Shown one piece after another: positions 1-7,957 of a stretch of 64,000 bases of DNA. The notes beneath the pieces are model-generated. The model searched no databases and was not told where the DNA came from. It was given only the letters and a program-made list of their open reading frames with translations. The stretch is from positions 248,001-312,000 of the forward strand of contig NZ_LR594040.1 in NCBI RefSeq assembly GCF_901543175.1, written 5' to 3'. A program made the translations under genes and the position numbers. The DNA comes from Streptococcus australis (GTDB lineage Bacteria > Bacillota > Bacilli > Lactobacillales > Streptococcaceae). Positions within the stretch are counted from its first letter, which is position 1, and the number at the start of each line of letters is the position of its first letter.

Positions 1-1556
1 CTGTAACAGTTGGCTTTTTTGCTTCTCGTGTTGCAGCATCTTACACAACTCACTTGCGAAGAGATATTTTTAATCGTGTTCTAGATTTTTCGCAAACGGA
101 AATCAAACGTTTTTCAATCCCCAGTCTTTTGACTCGAACGACCAATGATATTACGCAGGTTCAGATGCTCTTTACTATGGGCTTACAGGTAGTGACTCGT
201 GGGCCTATCATGGCCATCTGGGCCATTGGAAAAATCCTTGGGAAGTCGGAATACTGGCTCTGGGCAGTAGTGGTGGCCGTCATTGTCAATGTCTTGATGA
301 CCACTGTTCTCATGACTCTAGCCTTTCCAAAACAATCTGTCATCCAAAAATTAACAGATAAACTCAATAGTATCACTCGCGAAAGTTTGACTGGGATTCG
401 GGTTGTTCGTGCTTATAATGCTGAGGATTATCAGAATCAAAAATTTGAAGAAGCTAATGATGAGGTGACTCGTCTCAACCTTTTTGTCAACCGTTTGATG
501 GCGATTATGAATCCTATTATGATGGCGATTTCCAGCGGTTTGACCTTAGCTATTTACTGGATTGGAGCCTATCTGATCAACGATGCTAGTTTGACCAACC
601 GTTTGCCACTCTTTAGTGATATGGTGGTCTTCATGTCTTATGCCATGCAGGTCGTGATGGGATTCCTACTCATGGGTGCACTCTTTATCGTTCTTCCTCG
701 TACCTTGGTTTCCGCAGGACGTATCAACCAAGTTTTGGATTTGCATCCTTCTATTGAGAATCCGAGTCAAGCACAGGCTGCAGATCCTTCAGTTCAAGGA
801 CAAGTGGAATTCCGTGACGTAACCTTCCGCTACTCTCAAAACTCAGAAGCAGTTGTGGAACATGTTACTTTTAAAGCCGAAGCAGGTCAAACAGTTGCTT
901 TTATCGGATCAACTGGATCTGGGAAATCTACACTAGTCAACCTAATACCTCGTTTTTATGATGTCTCATCTGGTCAAATCCTAGTAGATGGTGTCGATGT
1001 ACAAGATTACAACTTGGAAGAGCTGCGTAATAAGGTCGGCTATATTCCACAAAAAGCGGTGCTCTTTTCTGGAGATGTTAAGGGAAACTTAGACTTTGGT
1101 AAGAGTCAAGAAAGTCCTCTCAGTGAACCTGCCATGTGGCAAGCTTTGGAATTGGCTCAATCTAAGAACTTTATCGAGGATAAGGAAGCAGGTCTAGCCT
1201 CTGAAGTAGCCCAAGGTGGGACCAATTTCTCAGGAGGTCAAAGACAACGCTTGGCTATCGCCCGCGCCTTGGCTCGTAAACCAGAGATTCTCATCTTCGA
1301 TGACTCTTTCTCAGCCTTGGACTACAAGACAGATCGTGTCCTACGCCAAGAGCTAGCTGAGAAAACAAAATCCATGACCAAGCTCATCGTAGCGCAGCGG
1401 ATTTCTACCATCATGGATACCGACCTGATCTTGGTTTTGGATCAAGGTAAAGTCGTGGGACAAGGCACCCACAAGGAACTTCTAGCTACCAACGAAGTCT
1501 ACCAAGAAATTGCCTACTCACAACTATCGAAGGAGGAATTGGAACATGGAAAATAA
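1..1556 (+). CDS. ABC exporter subunit A (permease-ATPase half-transporter), 5' end outside the window
   Basis: The reading frame is open from base 3, so the gene starts before the window; 517 codons are present and about 60 are probably missing. An N-terminal membrane domain of the type I exporter fold is followed by an ATPase domain with Walker A GSTGSGKST, signature FSGGQRQRLAIARAL and Walker B ILIFDDSFSALD. The residue after the Walker B aspartate is Asp instead of the usual catalytic Glu, as in one partner of heterodimeric exporters such as LmrCD or PatAB. The next gene overlaps it by 11 bp and supplies the other half. The likely role is multidrug or lipid-like substrate export at the cytoplasmic membrane; the substrate is not known. 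Confidence 0.9.
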   Translation, partial: VTVGFFASRVAASYTTHLRRDIFNRVLDFSQTEIKRFSIPSLLTRTTNDITQVQMLFTMGLQVVTRGPIMAIWAIGKILGKSEYWLWAVVVAVIVNVLMTTVLMTLAFPKQSVIQKLTDKLNSITRESLTGIRVVRAYNAEDYQNQKFEEANDEVTRLNLFVNRLMAIMNPIMMAISSGLTLAIYWIGAYLINDASLTNRLPLFSDMVVFMSYAMQVVMGFLLMGALFIVLPRTLVSAGRINQVLDLHPSIENPSQAQAADPSVQGQVEFRDVTFRYSQNSEAVVEHVTFKAEAGQTVAFIGSTGSGKSTLVNLIPRFYDVSSGQILVDGVDVQDYNLEELRNKVGYIPQKAVLFSGDVKGNLDFGKSQESPLSEPAMWQALELAQSKNFIEDKEAGLASEVAQGGTNFSGGQRQRLAIARALARKPEILIFDDSFSALDYKTDRVLRQELAEKTKSMTKLIVAQRISTIMDTDLILVLDQGKVVGQGTHKELLATNEVYQEIAYSQLSKEELEHGK

Positions 1557-3306
1557 GAAAACGTCCTTTTGGAAACACTCTAGACCTTTTCGAGCAGGTC
1601 TCCAACTTCCCCTACTCGTAGCGGTTATCGCAGCTGTATGTTCTAGTATCATCACGGTTTATGGACCGACTAAGATTAAGGAAATTACCAACTTGATTTC
1701 AGATGGCTTGATGACAGGAATCGACTTGGGAGCTGTGTCAAGTATTGCTGGATTGTTGGTCATCTTGTATGTGATTGGTATTATTCTTAACTATACACAG
1801 GCTTATATCTTTTCAACGAGCATTCAGCATTTCTCCAAACGTTTGCGGACAGCTATTGCTGAGAAGATCAATCGCTTGCCACTGGGCTATTTTGACCGTC
1901 ATTCGCAAGGGGATACCCTTTCGCGCGTGACCAATGACGTGGATACAGCAGCGCAGTCTCTCAACCAAAGTCTAGGGACAGTGCTTTCAGCTAGCTTCTT
2001 GTTGATTGCTGTTTTGATCACCATGTTTGGGATGAACTGGATTTTGGCGCTAGTAACGGTTGTCTCAACCTTGCTAGGATTTGTGGCCGTTTCTGTCATT
2101 ATGGCTAAGTCACAAGGTTACTTTAAAGCCCAACAAAATAACCTCGCAGCCGTCAATGGTTATGTGGAAGAGATGTACTCTGGTCATAATGTGGTGACTA
2201 GCTATAATGCCGTTGATGCCACGAAAGAAACATTCGCAGGTTTAAACCAAAACTTGCACGACAGTATCTGGAAATCTCAGTTTATCTCTGGTATTATGAT
2301 GCCAGCCATGTTCTTTGTAGGAAACTTTAGTTATGTTTTGGTTATCGTCGTTGGTGCTGCTTTAGCGCTAGAGGGGCATATCAGTATCGGGATTATCGTA
2401 GCCTTTATGGTTTATGTTCGTACCTTCTCACAACCCTTATCACAAATTGCCCAAGGGATTACGAGCTTGCAACAAGCCAGTGCAGCTATGACGCGTGTCT
2501 TTGAGTTTCTAGGTGAAGAGGAAATGGAAGATGAATCTCATAAAGAAAGACAATTGACTGGCATGAGAGGAGAAGTGGTCTTTGATCGCGTATCCTTTGG
2601 TTATACACCAGAACGCACCATCATCCATGATTTCTCAGCGACAGCTCGTGCAGGTCAAAAGGTCGCTATTGTCGGACCGACTGGAGCTGGTAAGACAACT
2701 ATTGTCAATCTTTTGATGAAATTTTATGAGATTGATAAGGGAAATATCCGTATCGATGGCGTGGATACTAAGGACATGAAGCGTTCGGAAGTGCATGATG
2801 CTTTTTCAATGGTCTTGCAGGATACCTGGCTCTTTGAAGGAACGATTCGAGAGAATCTGATCTATAATCAGACAGGTATCAGCGATGAGCGAATGATGGA
2901 AGCTAGTAAGGCTGTAGGAATCCACCACTTTATCATGACCTTACCAGAGGGTTACGACACCGTCTTGGACGATACAGTGACCTTGTCTGTCGGACAAAAA
3001 CAACTCTTAACCATTGCTCGTGCCCTGCTCAAGGACGCACCGCTCTTGATTTTGGATGAGGCGACATCCTCAGTCGACACACGGACAGAGGAATTGATCC
3101 AAAAAGCCATGGACCGTTTGATGGAAGGAAGAACTTCCTTTGTCATTGCCCACCGCTTGTCAACTATCCGTAATGCAGATTTGATCTTGGTTATGAAAGA
3201 TGGGAATATCATCGAGCAAGGCAATCACGAGGAACTGATGGCGCAAGGTGGCTTCTACGCTGACTTGTACAATAGTCAGTTTACAGAAGACGAAGCAGAA
3301 GAATAA
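1546..3306 (+). CDS. ABC exporter subunit B (permease-ATPase half-transporter)
   Basis: The 586-residue protein starts at the ATG at 1546, behind AGGAGGA at 1531-1537. It has a six-helix exporter domain (about residues 20-320) and an ATPase domain with Walker A GPTGAGKTT and Walker B LLILDEATSSVD, which keeps the catalytic Glu. Its signature is LSVGQKQ instead of LSGGQ. Together with the FDD Walker B of subunit A, the pair would have one canonical and one degenerate ATP site, the hallmark of heterodimeric exporters. A hairpin terminator follows at once. By family it resembles PatA/PatB or LmrC/LmrD, but I cannot assign the exact pneumococcal orthologue. Confidence 0.9.
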   Translation: MENKKTSFWKHSRPFRAGLQLPLLVAVIAAVCSSIITVYGPTKIKEITNLISDGLMTGIDLGAVSSIAGLLVILYVIGIILNYTQAYIFSTSIQHFSKRLRTAIAEKINRLPLGYFDRHSQGDTLSRVTNDVDTAAQSLNQSLGTVLSASFLLIAVLITMFGMNWILALVTVVSTLLGFVAVSVIMAKSQGYFKAQQNNLAAVNGYVEEMYSGHNVVTSYNAVDATKETFAGLNQNLHDSIWKSQFISGIMMPAMFFVGNFSYVLVIVVGAALALEGHISIGIIVAFMVYVRTFSQPLSQIAQGITSLQQASAAMTRVFEFLGEEEMEDESHKERQLTGMRGEVVFDRVSFGYTPERTIIHDFSATARAGQKVAIVGPTGAGKTTIVNLLMKFYEIDKGNIRIDGVDTKDMKRSEVHDAFSMVLQDTWLFEGTIRENLIYNQTGISDERMMEASKAVGIHHFIMTLPEGYDTVLDDTVTLSVGQKQLLTIARALLKDAPLLILDEATSSVDTRTEELIQKAMDRLMEGRTSFVIAHRLSTIRNADLILVMKDGNIIEQGNHEELMAQGGFYADLYNSQFTEDEAEE

Positions 3307-3310
3307 ATCA

Positions 3311-3337
3311 AAAGAAGGCTTGACGGCCTTCTTTTTC
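3311..3337 (+). terminator. Terminator of the ABC exporter pair
   Basis: AAGAAGGC, a six-base loop, then GCCTTCTT running into a T tract, just after the stop codon at 3306. The loop TTGACG could also be the -35 element of the next gene. Confidence 0.85.
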
Positions 3338-3349
3338 TGCACTATACTA
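3320..3349 (+). promoter_or_regulatory. Candidate promoter of the PAP2 gene
   Basis: TTGACG (3320-3325), an 18 bp spacer and TATACT (3344-3349). The -35 lies in the loop of the upstream terminator. Confidence 0.45.
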
Positions 3350-3403
3350 GAAGATAAATGTCTCACCAGTAGACAAAAACAAGGTAATGAATGAGAATTA
3401 TAA

Positions 3404-3907
3404 ATGAAAAATTATCAAGAATGGTATCGAAATATCAGCTCCAGACTAATCAGTCGTCCCACCCTTTTATTTCTACTACGCAGTTTCAATCGTTTGATGA
3501 CAGTCGCCATGCCTATGGTCTATCTGACCTTGCTAGTCACCACTTACATGCAGCTAGGGCTGGGGAAGCGAGTTGTGGTTTATTTGCTTGTCCCCGCCAC
3601 AGGTTTTGTAATTTTGTCCCTTTTTCGTAAGAAAATCAATCACTCACGCCCCTACGAAACTTGGAACATCAGTCCCTTGCTTGACAAGGATAGTTCGGGA
3701 CAGTCGATGCCTAGTCGCCATGTTTTTTCGGCAACCATCATCTCCATGGCCTGTATACATGCTAGTCTACCTGTTGGATTGGCATGCTTGCTCTTTTCAG
3801 CTTTGTTGGGGTTGGTGAGGGTTTTAGGGGGTGTTCATTATCCCAAGGATGTCTTGGTTGGCTATGCTTGTGGTCTGGTGTGGGGATTCCTTTTCTTCCT
3901 ATTCTGA
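3404..3907 (+). CDS. PAP2-family membrane phosphatase
   Basis: A 167-residue protein of the type 2 phosphatidic acid phosphatase family. The conserved blocks appear in order: a basic stretch ending in SRP (about residue 82), PSRH at 103-106, and GGVHYPKD near 145 with the catalytic histidine. Four to five hydrophobic segments surround them, so the active site should face the outer side of the cytoplasmic membrane. Such enzymes dephosphorylate undecaprenyl diphosphate or lipid phosphates; which one this does cannot be told from sequence. A second undecaprenyl-diphosphate phosphatase of the other family, uppP, lies at 25730. The ribosome binding site is weak. Confidence 0.85.
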   Translation: MKNYQEWYRNISSRLISRPTLLFLLRSFNRLMTVAMPMVYLTLLVTTYMQLGLGKRVVVYLLVPATGFVILSLFRKKINHSRPYETWNISPLLDKDSSGQSMPSRHVFSATIISMACIHASLPVGLACLLFSALLGLVRVLGGVHYPKDVLVGYACGLVWGFLFFLF

Positions 3908-3931
3908 CATGTAAGTTAAGCTAGTCCTACA

Positions 3932-3962
3932 ACCACTTACTGCTTCAAATTGACCACTTGCT
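3932..3962 (+). promoter_or_regulatory. Direct repeats resembling LytTR binding sites
   Basis: ACCACTTACT (3932-3941) and ACCACTTGCT (3953-3962) are direct repeats exactly 21 bp apart, two helical turns. That is the geometry bound by LytTR regulators, and the pair sits just upstream of the promoter of a LytTR gene. This suggests autoregulation by the product of the gene at 4021. Confidence 0.6.
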
Positions 3963-3971
3963 TTTTTGCCC

Positions 3972-4000
3972 TTGTATTCCTAACTTAGCTTTGATATAGT
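3972..4000 (+). promoter_or_regulatory. Promoter of the LytTR / LiaF-like pair
   Basis: TTGTAT (3972-3977), 17 bp spacer, TATAGT (3995-4000). The LytTR-like repeats end ten bases upstream of the -35. Confidence 0.65.
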
Positions 4001-4020
4001 AGAGTCAGAAAGGAGATGTG

Positions 4021-4467
4021 ATGAAGTTACGAATTGAGATTGACGGCAATTTAGAGGAGACTGAAATTGTCATCAAGACACCCACTTTGACAGATGAAAT
4101 TGCAGATTTGCAACGGCTCTTGCAAGAGTCAAAGGCTCCGAGGTTGACTTTTTACAAGGGGACAGGTGAATATTATCTAGACTTGTCAGAAATTCTCTTC
4201 TTTGAAACAGAAGGGAGCAAGATCTACGCTCATAACCAGAAGGAAGCCTATGAAGTTCGTCTCAAACTTTATGAGTTGGAGTCCATCTTGCCTCGCTATT
4301 TTAGTCGAGTGTCCAAGTCAACTATCGCAAACATCCGTCAGATTTACTCAGTGGATAAGTCCTTTTCAGGAACGGGCACTATTTCCTTTTATCAGACACA
4401 CAAGGAGGTTCATGTCTCGCGACATTACCAATCCCTCCTAAAAGAAAATCTAAGAAACATGAGGTGA
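4021..4467 (+). CDS. LytTR-family DNA-binding regulator without receiver domain
   Basis: A 148-residue protein. Residues about 45-148 form a LytTR DNA-binding domain (YLDLSEILFFETEGSKIYAH, then FSRVSKSTIANI). The N-terminal 40 residues are not a phosphoacceptor receiver domain. The ATG at 4021 is chosen over the GTG at 4018 because AGGAG at 4011-4015 lies five bases before it. The next gene encodes a membrane protein and starts six bases downstream, so the two are cotranscribed. This matches the LytTR regulatory system plan of a regulator plus a membrane inhibitor, as in HdrRM and BrsRM of S. mutans. The targets are unknown. Confidence 0.85.
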   Translation: MKLRIEIDGNLEETEIVIKTPTLTDEIADLQRLLQESKAPRLTFYKGTGEYYLDLSEILFFETEGSKIYAHNQKEAYEVRLKLYELESILPRYFSRVSKSTIANIRQIYSVDKSFSGTGTISFYQTHKEVHVSRHYQSLLKENLRNMR

Positions 4468-4472
4468 AAAAC

Positions 4473-5147
4473 ATGAAAAAGAAAGCATTTGGTATTGTTT
4501 TATTGGTTTTAGCAGCTTGGATCTTGCTGCAAGGGAATTTTGGAATTCCTTCTTTGGATGGCAAGATGTGGCCTTTACTAGGTATCGCCTTTTTTGCCTA
4601 CCAATCAGTTGAAGCTTTACTTCGTCGTCACCTGACATCGGCAGTTTTTACCGCTCTAGTAGCCTTAATGATTGCGAATCATTTTTATAACATTTTACCA
4701 ATCCCAAACCAGTCTTTGTTTTGGGCTAGTATTCTAGCAGTGCTAGGAGTCGGCTATCTCACTCACTCAAGTAAGTTTTGGTATGGTAAAAAATGGTGGT
4801 ACAACGGTGAGCGAACAGTCATCACGGATAAGGAAGTCACTTTTGGTAGTGGAACCTTCTATAAACAAGATCAAGAACTTGTAGACGATCAGGTGGAAGT
4901 CGCTTTTGGAGACGCAAAAATTTACTATGACAATGCAGAGATGTTAGGTGATTTTGCGACTTTGAATATCGAAGTGGCTTTTGGTAATGCAACTGTCTAT
5001 GTTCCACAACACTGGCGTGTCGATTTGAAAGTGGAAACATCCTTTGGTGCAGCTAAGGCAGATGCTCCTGTAGCACCAACAAACAAAACCTTGATTATCC
5101 GTGGGGAAGTCGCCTTTGGTAAACTTGGCGTTGTCTACGTCAAATAA
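4473..5147 (+). CDS. Membrane protein with LiaF-like C-terminal domain
   Basis: A 224-residue protein with four hydrophobic segments in the first 110 residues. A beta-rich soluble domain follows, in which a short unit recurs five times: VTFGSGTFY, VAFGDAKIY, VAFGNATVY, TSFGAAKAD, VAFGKLGVVY. This is the pattern of the LiaF/VraT C-terminal domain, a family that restrains cell-envelope stress kinases. Here no kinase is adjacent; the partner is the LytTR regulator just upstream. I infer that it senses the membrane and inhibits that regulator. The start is ATG 4473 with GAGGTGA five bases before it; GTG 4464 is a less likely alternative. Confidence 0.8.
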   Translation: MKKKAFGIVLLVLAAWILLQGNFGIPSLDGKMWPLLGIAFFAYQSVEALLRRHLTSAVFTALVALMIANHFYNILPIPNQSLFWASILAVLGVGYLTHSSKFWYGKKWWYNGERTVITDKEVTFGSGTFYKQDQELVDDQVEVAFGDAKIYYDNAEMLGDFATLNIEVAFGNATVYVPQHWRVDLKVETSFGAAKADAPVAPTNKTLIIRGEVAFGKLGVVYVK

Positions 5148-5165
5148 AAAAATCTTTTAATTCTC

Positions 5166-5194
5166 TTGATAAATTCAAGAAAGTGTGATAACAT
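5166..5194 (+). promoter_or_regulatory. Promoter of rpmB
   Basis: TTGATA (5166-5171), 17 bp spacer, TAACAT (5189-5194), about 55 bases before the rpmB start. Confidence 0.6.
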
Positions 5195-5225
5195 AGTACA
5201 GTATGTGGTGCTAGCACATCCGCTA

Positions 5226-5239
5226 TATTAGATCTAATA
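5226..5239. promoter_or_regulatory. Palindrome touching the rpmB ribosome binding site
   Basis: TATTAGATCTAATA is a perfect 14-bp palindrome in the 5' leader. It abuts the AGGAGG at 5239-5244 used by rpmB. An RNA hairpin here could modulate access to the ribosome binding site. Confidence 0.5.
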
Positions 5240-5252
5240 GGAGGAAAATACA

Positions 5253-5441
5253 ATGGCTAAAGTATGTTACTTTACAGGTCGTAAGACTGTATCAGGAAAC
5301 AACCGTTCACACGCGATGAACCAAACAAAACGTGCCGTAAAACCAAACCTTCAAAAAGTTACTGTTCTTATCGATGGTAAACCTAAAAAAGTTTGGGCTT
5401 CAGCTCGTGCTTTGAAATCAGGTAAAGTTGAACGCGTTTAA
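5253..5441 (+). CDS. rpmB: 50S ribosomal protein L28
   Basis: The 62-residue protein ([20 protein letters not shown] at its start) is a full-length bacterial L28 of the large ribosomal subunit, rich in Lys and Arg. AGGAGG lies eight bases before the ATG. It is a single-gene unit with its own promoter and a terminator right behind. The order L28, Asp23-like protein, DAK-type kinase is the one I recall from S. pneumoniae (SP_0441-0443). Confidence 0.97.
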   Translation: MAKVCYFTGRKTVSGNNRSHAMNQTKRAVKPNLQKVTVLIDGKPKKVWASARALKSGKVERV

Positions 5442-5449
5442 TAAAAATG

Positions 5450-5472
5450 AAAAGACCTAACTGGTCTTTTTC
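5450..5472 (+). terminator. Terminator of rpmB
   Basis: AAAAGACC, five-base loop, GGTCTTTT followed by further T residues. Confidence 0.85.
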
Positions 5473-5536
5473 TTTTGCTCTAGAGATAAAACCATTTGAA
5501 AAATAGAGTAAATATCTACCAATACAGCATTCTGCT

Positions 5537-5565
5537 TTTACACTTGGGATGAAATATGATAAAAT
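5537..5565 (+). promoter_or_regulatory. Promoter of the Asp23-like / fakA operon
   Basis: TTTACA (5537-5542), 17 bp spacer, TAAAAT (5560-5565). Confidence 0.6.
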
Positions 5566-5593
5566 AAAGTATCAACTAGTTGAGGTAAAAAAA

Positions 5594-5959
5594 ATGACTG
5601 TAAAAATTAATACAAAAGATGGTCAAATCGAACTGACAGATGAAGTGATTGCAACCGTTGTAGGTGGTGCAGCAACTGAGATTTTTGGTGTGGTCGGTAT
5701 GGCTAGCAAAAATACCCTCAAAGATAATTTCCAAGCCCTTCTTGGTAAGGAAAATTATGCAAAAGGTGTTGTCGTGAAGGCCGCCGAAGATGGCAGTATT
5801 GCAGTTGATGTTTATACCGTGTTGAGCTACGGAACAAAGATTAGTGAAGTCTCAAAAAACATCCAAGAGCGTGTTCGTTTTAGTTTGGAAAACCAACTAG
5901 GCATCACTGCTCAGACTGTGAATGTCTACATTCAAAATATCAAAGTTGTAGGAGAATAA
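5594..5959 (+). CDS. Asp23/Gls24-family envelope stress protein
   Basis: A 121-residue protein of the alkaline shock protein 23 family. The VVGGAATEIFGVVGMASKN block and the C-terminal QTVNVYIQNIKVVGE are typical. The ATG at 5594 is chosen because GAGGT lies eight bases before it; an upstream in-frame ATG at 5549 falls inside the promoter. The family is soluble or membrane-associated and linked to envelope stress, and often sits next to fakA, as here with a two-base gap. Its molecular job is not well defined. Confidence 0.9.
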   Translation: MTVKINTKDGQIELTDEVIATVVGGAATEIFGVVGMASKNTLKDNFQALLGKENYAKGVVVKAAEDGSIAVDVYTVLSYGTKISEVSKNIQERVRFSLENQLGITAQTVNVYIQNIKVVGE

Positions 5960-5961
5960 TC

Positions 5962-7626
5962 GTGTCAAAAATTACTACCAGCTTATTTCAAGAAATGGTG
6001 CAGGCTGCATCAACTCGTTTGAATAAGCAAGCTGAATATGTCAATTCATTAAACGTCTTTCCAGTTCCAGATGGAGATACTGGGACAAACATGGGGATGA
6101 CCATCGAGAATGGTGCCAAAGAAGTAGCAGACAAGCCAGCTTCTACAGTCGGAGAAGTGGCGAGTATTCTTGCTAAGGGGCTCTTGATGGGTGCGCGTGG
6201 AAACTCAGGAGTTATCACGTCTCAACTTTTCCGTGGCTTCTCTCAAGCTATCAAAGATAAAGACGAGTTAACAGGTCAAGATTTGGCCCTTGCTTTCCAA
6301 TCTGGTGTCGAAGTAGCTTATAAAGCAGTTATGAAACCAGTCGAAGGAACTATTTTGACAGTTTCTCGTGGTGCGGCCATTGGGGCTAAGAAAAAAGCTG
6401 AGGAGACAGATGATGCTGTCGAGGTCATGCGTGCAGCCTTAGAAGGTGCTAAGAGAGCTCTGGCTAAGACTCCTGATATGCTCCCAGTCTTGAAAGAGGT
6501 TGGTGTCGTGGACTCTGGTGGTCAAGGCTTGGTCTTCATCTACGAAGGTTTCCTGTCAGCACTCACTGGTGAATACAGTGCGTCTGAGGACTTTGTAGCA
6601 ACTCCAGCTAATATGGGTGAAATGATCAATGCAGAGCACCATAAGTCTGTAGCAGGGCATGTGGCAACTGAGGATATTACCTTCGGTTACTGTACGGAAA
6701 TCATGGTTGCCCTTAAACAAGGCCCAACTTATGCCAAAGATTTTGACTATGATGAATTCCGTAACTACTTGAATGACCTTGGGGATTCTCTACTTGTTGT
6801 CAACGATGATGAAATCGTCAAAGTTCACGTCCATACAGAAGATCCAGGTCTTGTTATGCAAGAGGGACTTAAATATGGTAGCTTGGTCAAGGTCAAAGTG
6901 GACAACATGCGCAACCAACACGAAGCACAAGTAGAAAAAGAAGCTCAAGTCAGCAAGCCAGCTGAAGAAAAGGAATATGCTCTTATCGCAGTCGTAGCAG
7001 GTCAAGGATTGGCAGATATCTTCCGTGCCCAAGGTGTGGATTATGTCATTGAAGGTGGACAAACCATGAATCCTTCGACAGAGGACTTTATCAAGGCTGT
7101 TGAGCAAGTCAATGCTCGCAACATCATCTTCTTGCCAAACAACAAAAATATCTTCATGGCAGCTCAATCTGCCGCAGAGGTGTTAGATCAACCAGCTGTT
7201 GTGGTAGAAGCTCGTACTCTTCCTCAAGGATTGACGAGTCTGCTTGCCTTTGACCCAAGCAAATCAATCGAAGAAAACAAAGAACGTATGACTGCAGCCC
7301 TCGGTGATGTCATCAGCGGAAGTGTAACTACTGCCGTTCGCGACACAACTATCGATGGCTTGGAAATTCATGAAAATGACAATCTTGGTATGGTAGATGG
7401 CAAAATCCTTGTGTCAAACCCTGACATGCACCAAACCTTGACTGAAACTTTGAAGCACATGCTAGACGAAGACAGTGAAATCGTGACTTTCTATGTCGGC
7501 GAAGACGGAAGCGAAGAATTGGCTAACCAAATCGCCCAAGAAATCGCAGAAGAATTTGAAGATGTTGAAGTTGAGATTCACCAAGGTCAACAACCTGTAT
7601 ATCCATATATTTTCAGTGTGGAATAA
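5962..7626 (+). CDS. fakA: Fatty acid kinase subunit FakA (YloV/DAK family)
   Basis: The 554-residue protein has an N-terminal DhaL-like ATP-binding domain with the metal-binding signature FPVPDGDTGTNMGMT (about residues 33-47), a middle domain and a C-terminal domain like that of FakA proteins. FakA phosphorylates fatty acids bound to FakB, feeding exogenous acyl chains into phospholipid synthesis. It starts with GTG at 5962 behind GGAGAA, two bases after the Asp23-like gene, so the two are one operon. No fakB gene is in the window. Older annotations call this family dihydroxyacetone kinase, but the second DHA kinase subunit is absent. Confidence 0.93.
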   Translation: MSKITTSLFQEMVQAASTRLNKQAEYVNSLNVFPVPDGDTGTNMGMTIENGAKEVADKPASTVGEVASILAKGLLMGARGNSGVITSQLFRGFSQAIKDKDELTGQDLALAFQSGVEVAYKAVMKPVEGTILTVSRGAAIGAKKKAEETDDAVEVMRAALEGAKRALAKTPDMLPVLKEVGVVDSGGQGLVFIYEGFLSALTGEYSASEDFVATPANMGEMINAEHHKSVAGHVATEDITFGYCTEIMVALKQGPTYAKDFDYDEFRNYLNDLGDSLLVVNDDEIVKVHVHTEDPGLVMQEGLKYGSLVKVKVDNMRNQHEAQVEKEAQVSKPAEEKEYALIAVVAGQGLADIFRAQGVDYVIEGGQTMNPSTEDFIKAVEQVNARNIIFLPNNKNIFMAAQSAAEVLDQPAVVVEARTLPQGLTSLLAFDPSKSIEENKERMTAALGDVISGSVTTAVRDTTIDGLEIHENDNLGMVDGKILVSNPDMHQTLTETLKHMLDEDSEIVTFYVGEDGSEELANQIAQEIAEEFEDVEVEIHQGQQPVYPYIFSVE

Positions 7627-7640
7627 AAATTTAATAGATT

Positions 7641-7674
7641 AAAAAGAAAGTTGATTGTTCAACTTTCTTTTTTT
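7641..7674 (+). terminator. Terminator of fakA
   Basis: AAAGAAAGTTGA, short loop, TTCAACTTTCTTT running into a T tract. Confidence 0.9.
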
Positions 7675-7688
7675 ATGACATTTGTCAT
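7675..7688. promoter_or_regulatory. Inverted repeat, candidate operator of the DesK-type system
   Basis: ATGACA-TT-TGTCAT is a short perfect dyad. Its centre lies about 64 bases upstream of the transcription start expected from the TATAAT at 7734-7739. NarL/LuxR-class regulators often bind such dyads, and the operon encodes one (10861), so this may be an autoregulatory site. Confidence 0.4.
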
Positions 7689-7733
7689 ATTTCCTAGTGA
7701 CAGAAGCATCTAGCTCTGCTAACTTCAAAAGAT

Positions 7734-7739
7734 TATAAT
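7734..7739 (+). promoter_or_regulatory. -10 element of the ABC / two-component operon
   Basis: Consensus TATAAT 27 bases before the ATG at 7766. No good -35 is seen 17 bp upstream, which fits a promoter needing an activator. Confidence 0.55.
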
Positions 7740-7765
7740 TGAAGTAGAAACTGGAGGAAGAAAAA

Positions 7766-7957
7766 ATGAAAAATAAAATGATTGTCGCAGTGAGTTTAGT
7801 AGCAGCAGGAGTGATGACCTATCTCATGTTTTCAGGATTGGACGAGGGTTTCTACCATTTTCCTTGGGAGCTCTTTGCTGGCTTTGGAATGATGTCTTGG
7901 CTTGTCAGAGAAGGTTTGAAATTGGTCAGAGATGTGAAAAAGGAGTTTGAGGAATGA
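7766..7957 (+). CDS. Small membrane protein of the ABC / two-component operon
   Basis: A 63-residue protein with hydrophobic stretches at about residues 3-23 and 33-52 and a charged tail (RDVKKEFEE). A GGAGGAAG ribosome binding site precedes the ATG, and its stop overlaps the next start (ATGA). I do not recognise the family. Being first in the operon, it may be a small accessory or sensor subunit of the transporter; that is inference. Confidence 0.75.
   Translation: MKNKMIVAVSLVAAGVMTYLMFSGLDEGFYHFPWELFAGFGMMSWLVREGLKLVRDVKKEFEE

Noticed and set aside
3391-3630. 79-codon frame over the start of the PAP2 gene
   Set aside because: It lies in another frame of a gene with clear PAP2 motifs and has no ribosome binding site.
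5962-7626. Dihydroxyacetone kinase
   Set aside because: The DhaL-like domain is fused to FakA-type C-terminal domains and no DhaK or DhaM gene is present; fatty acid kinase fits better.
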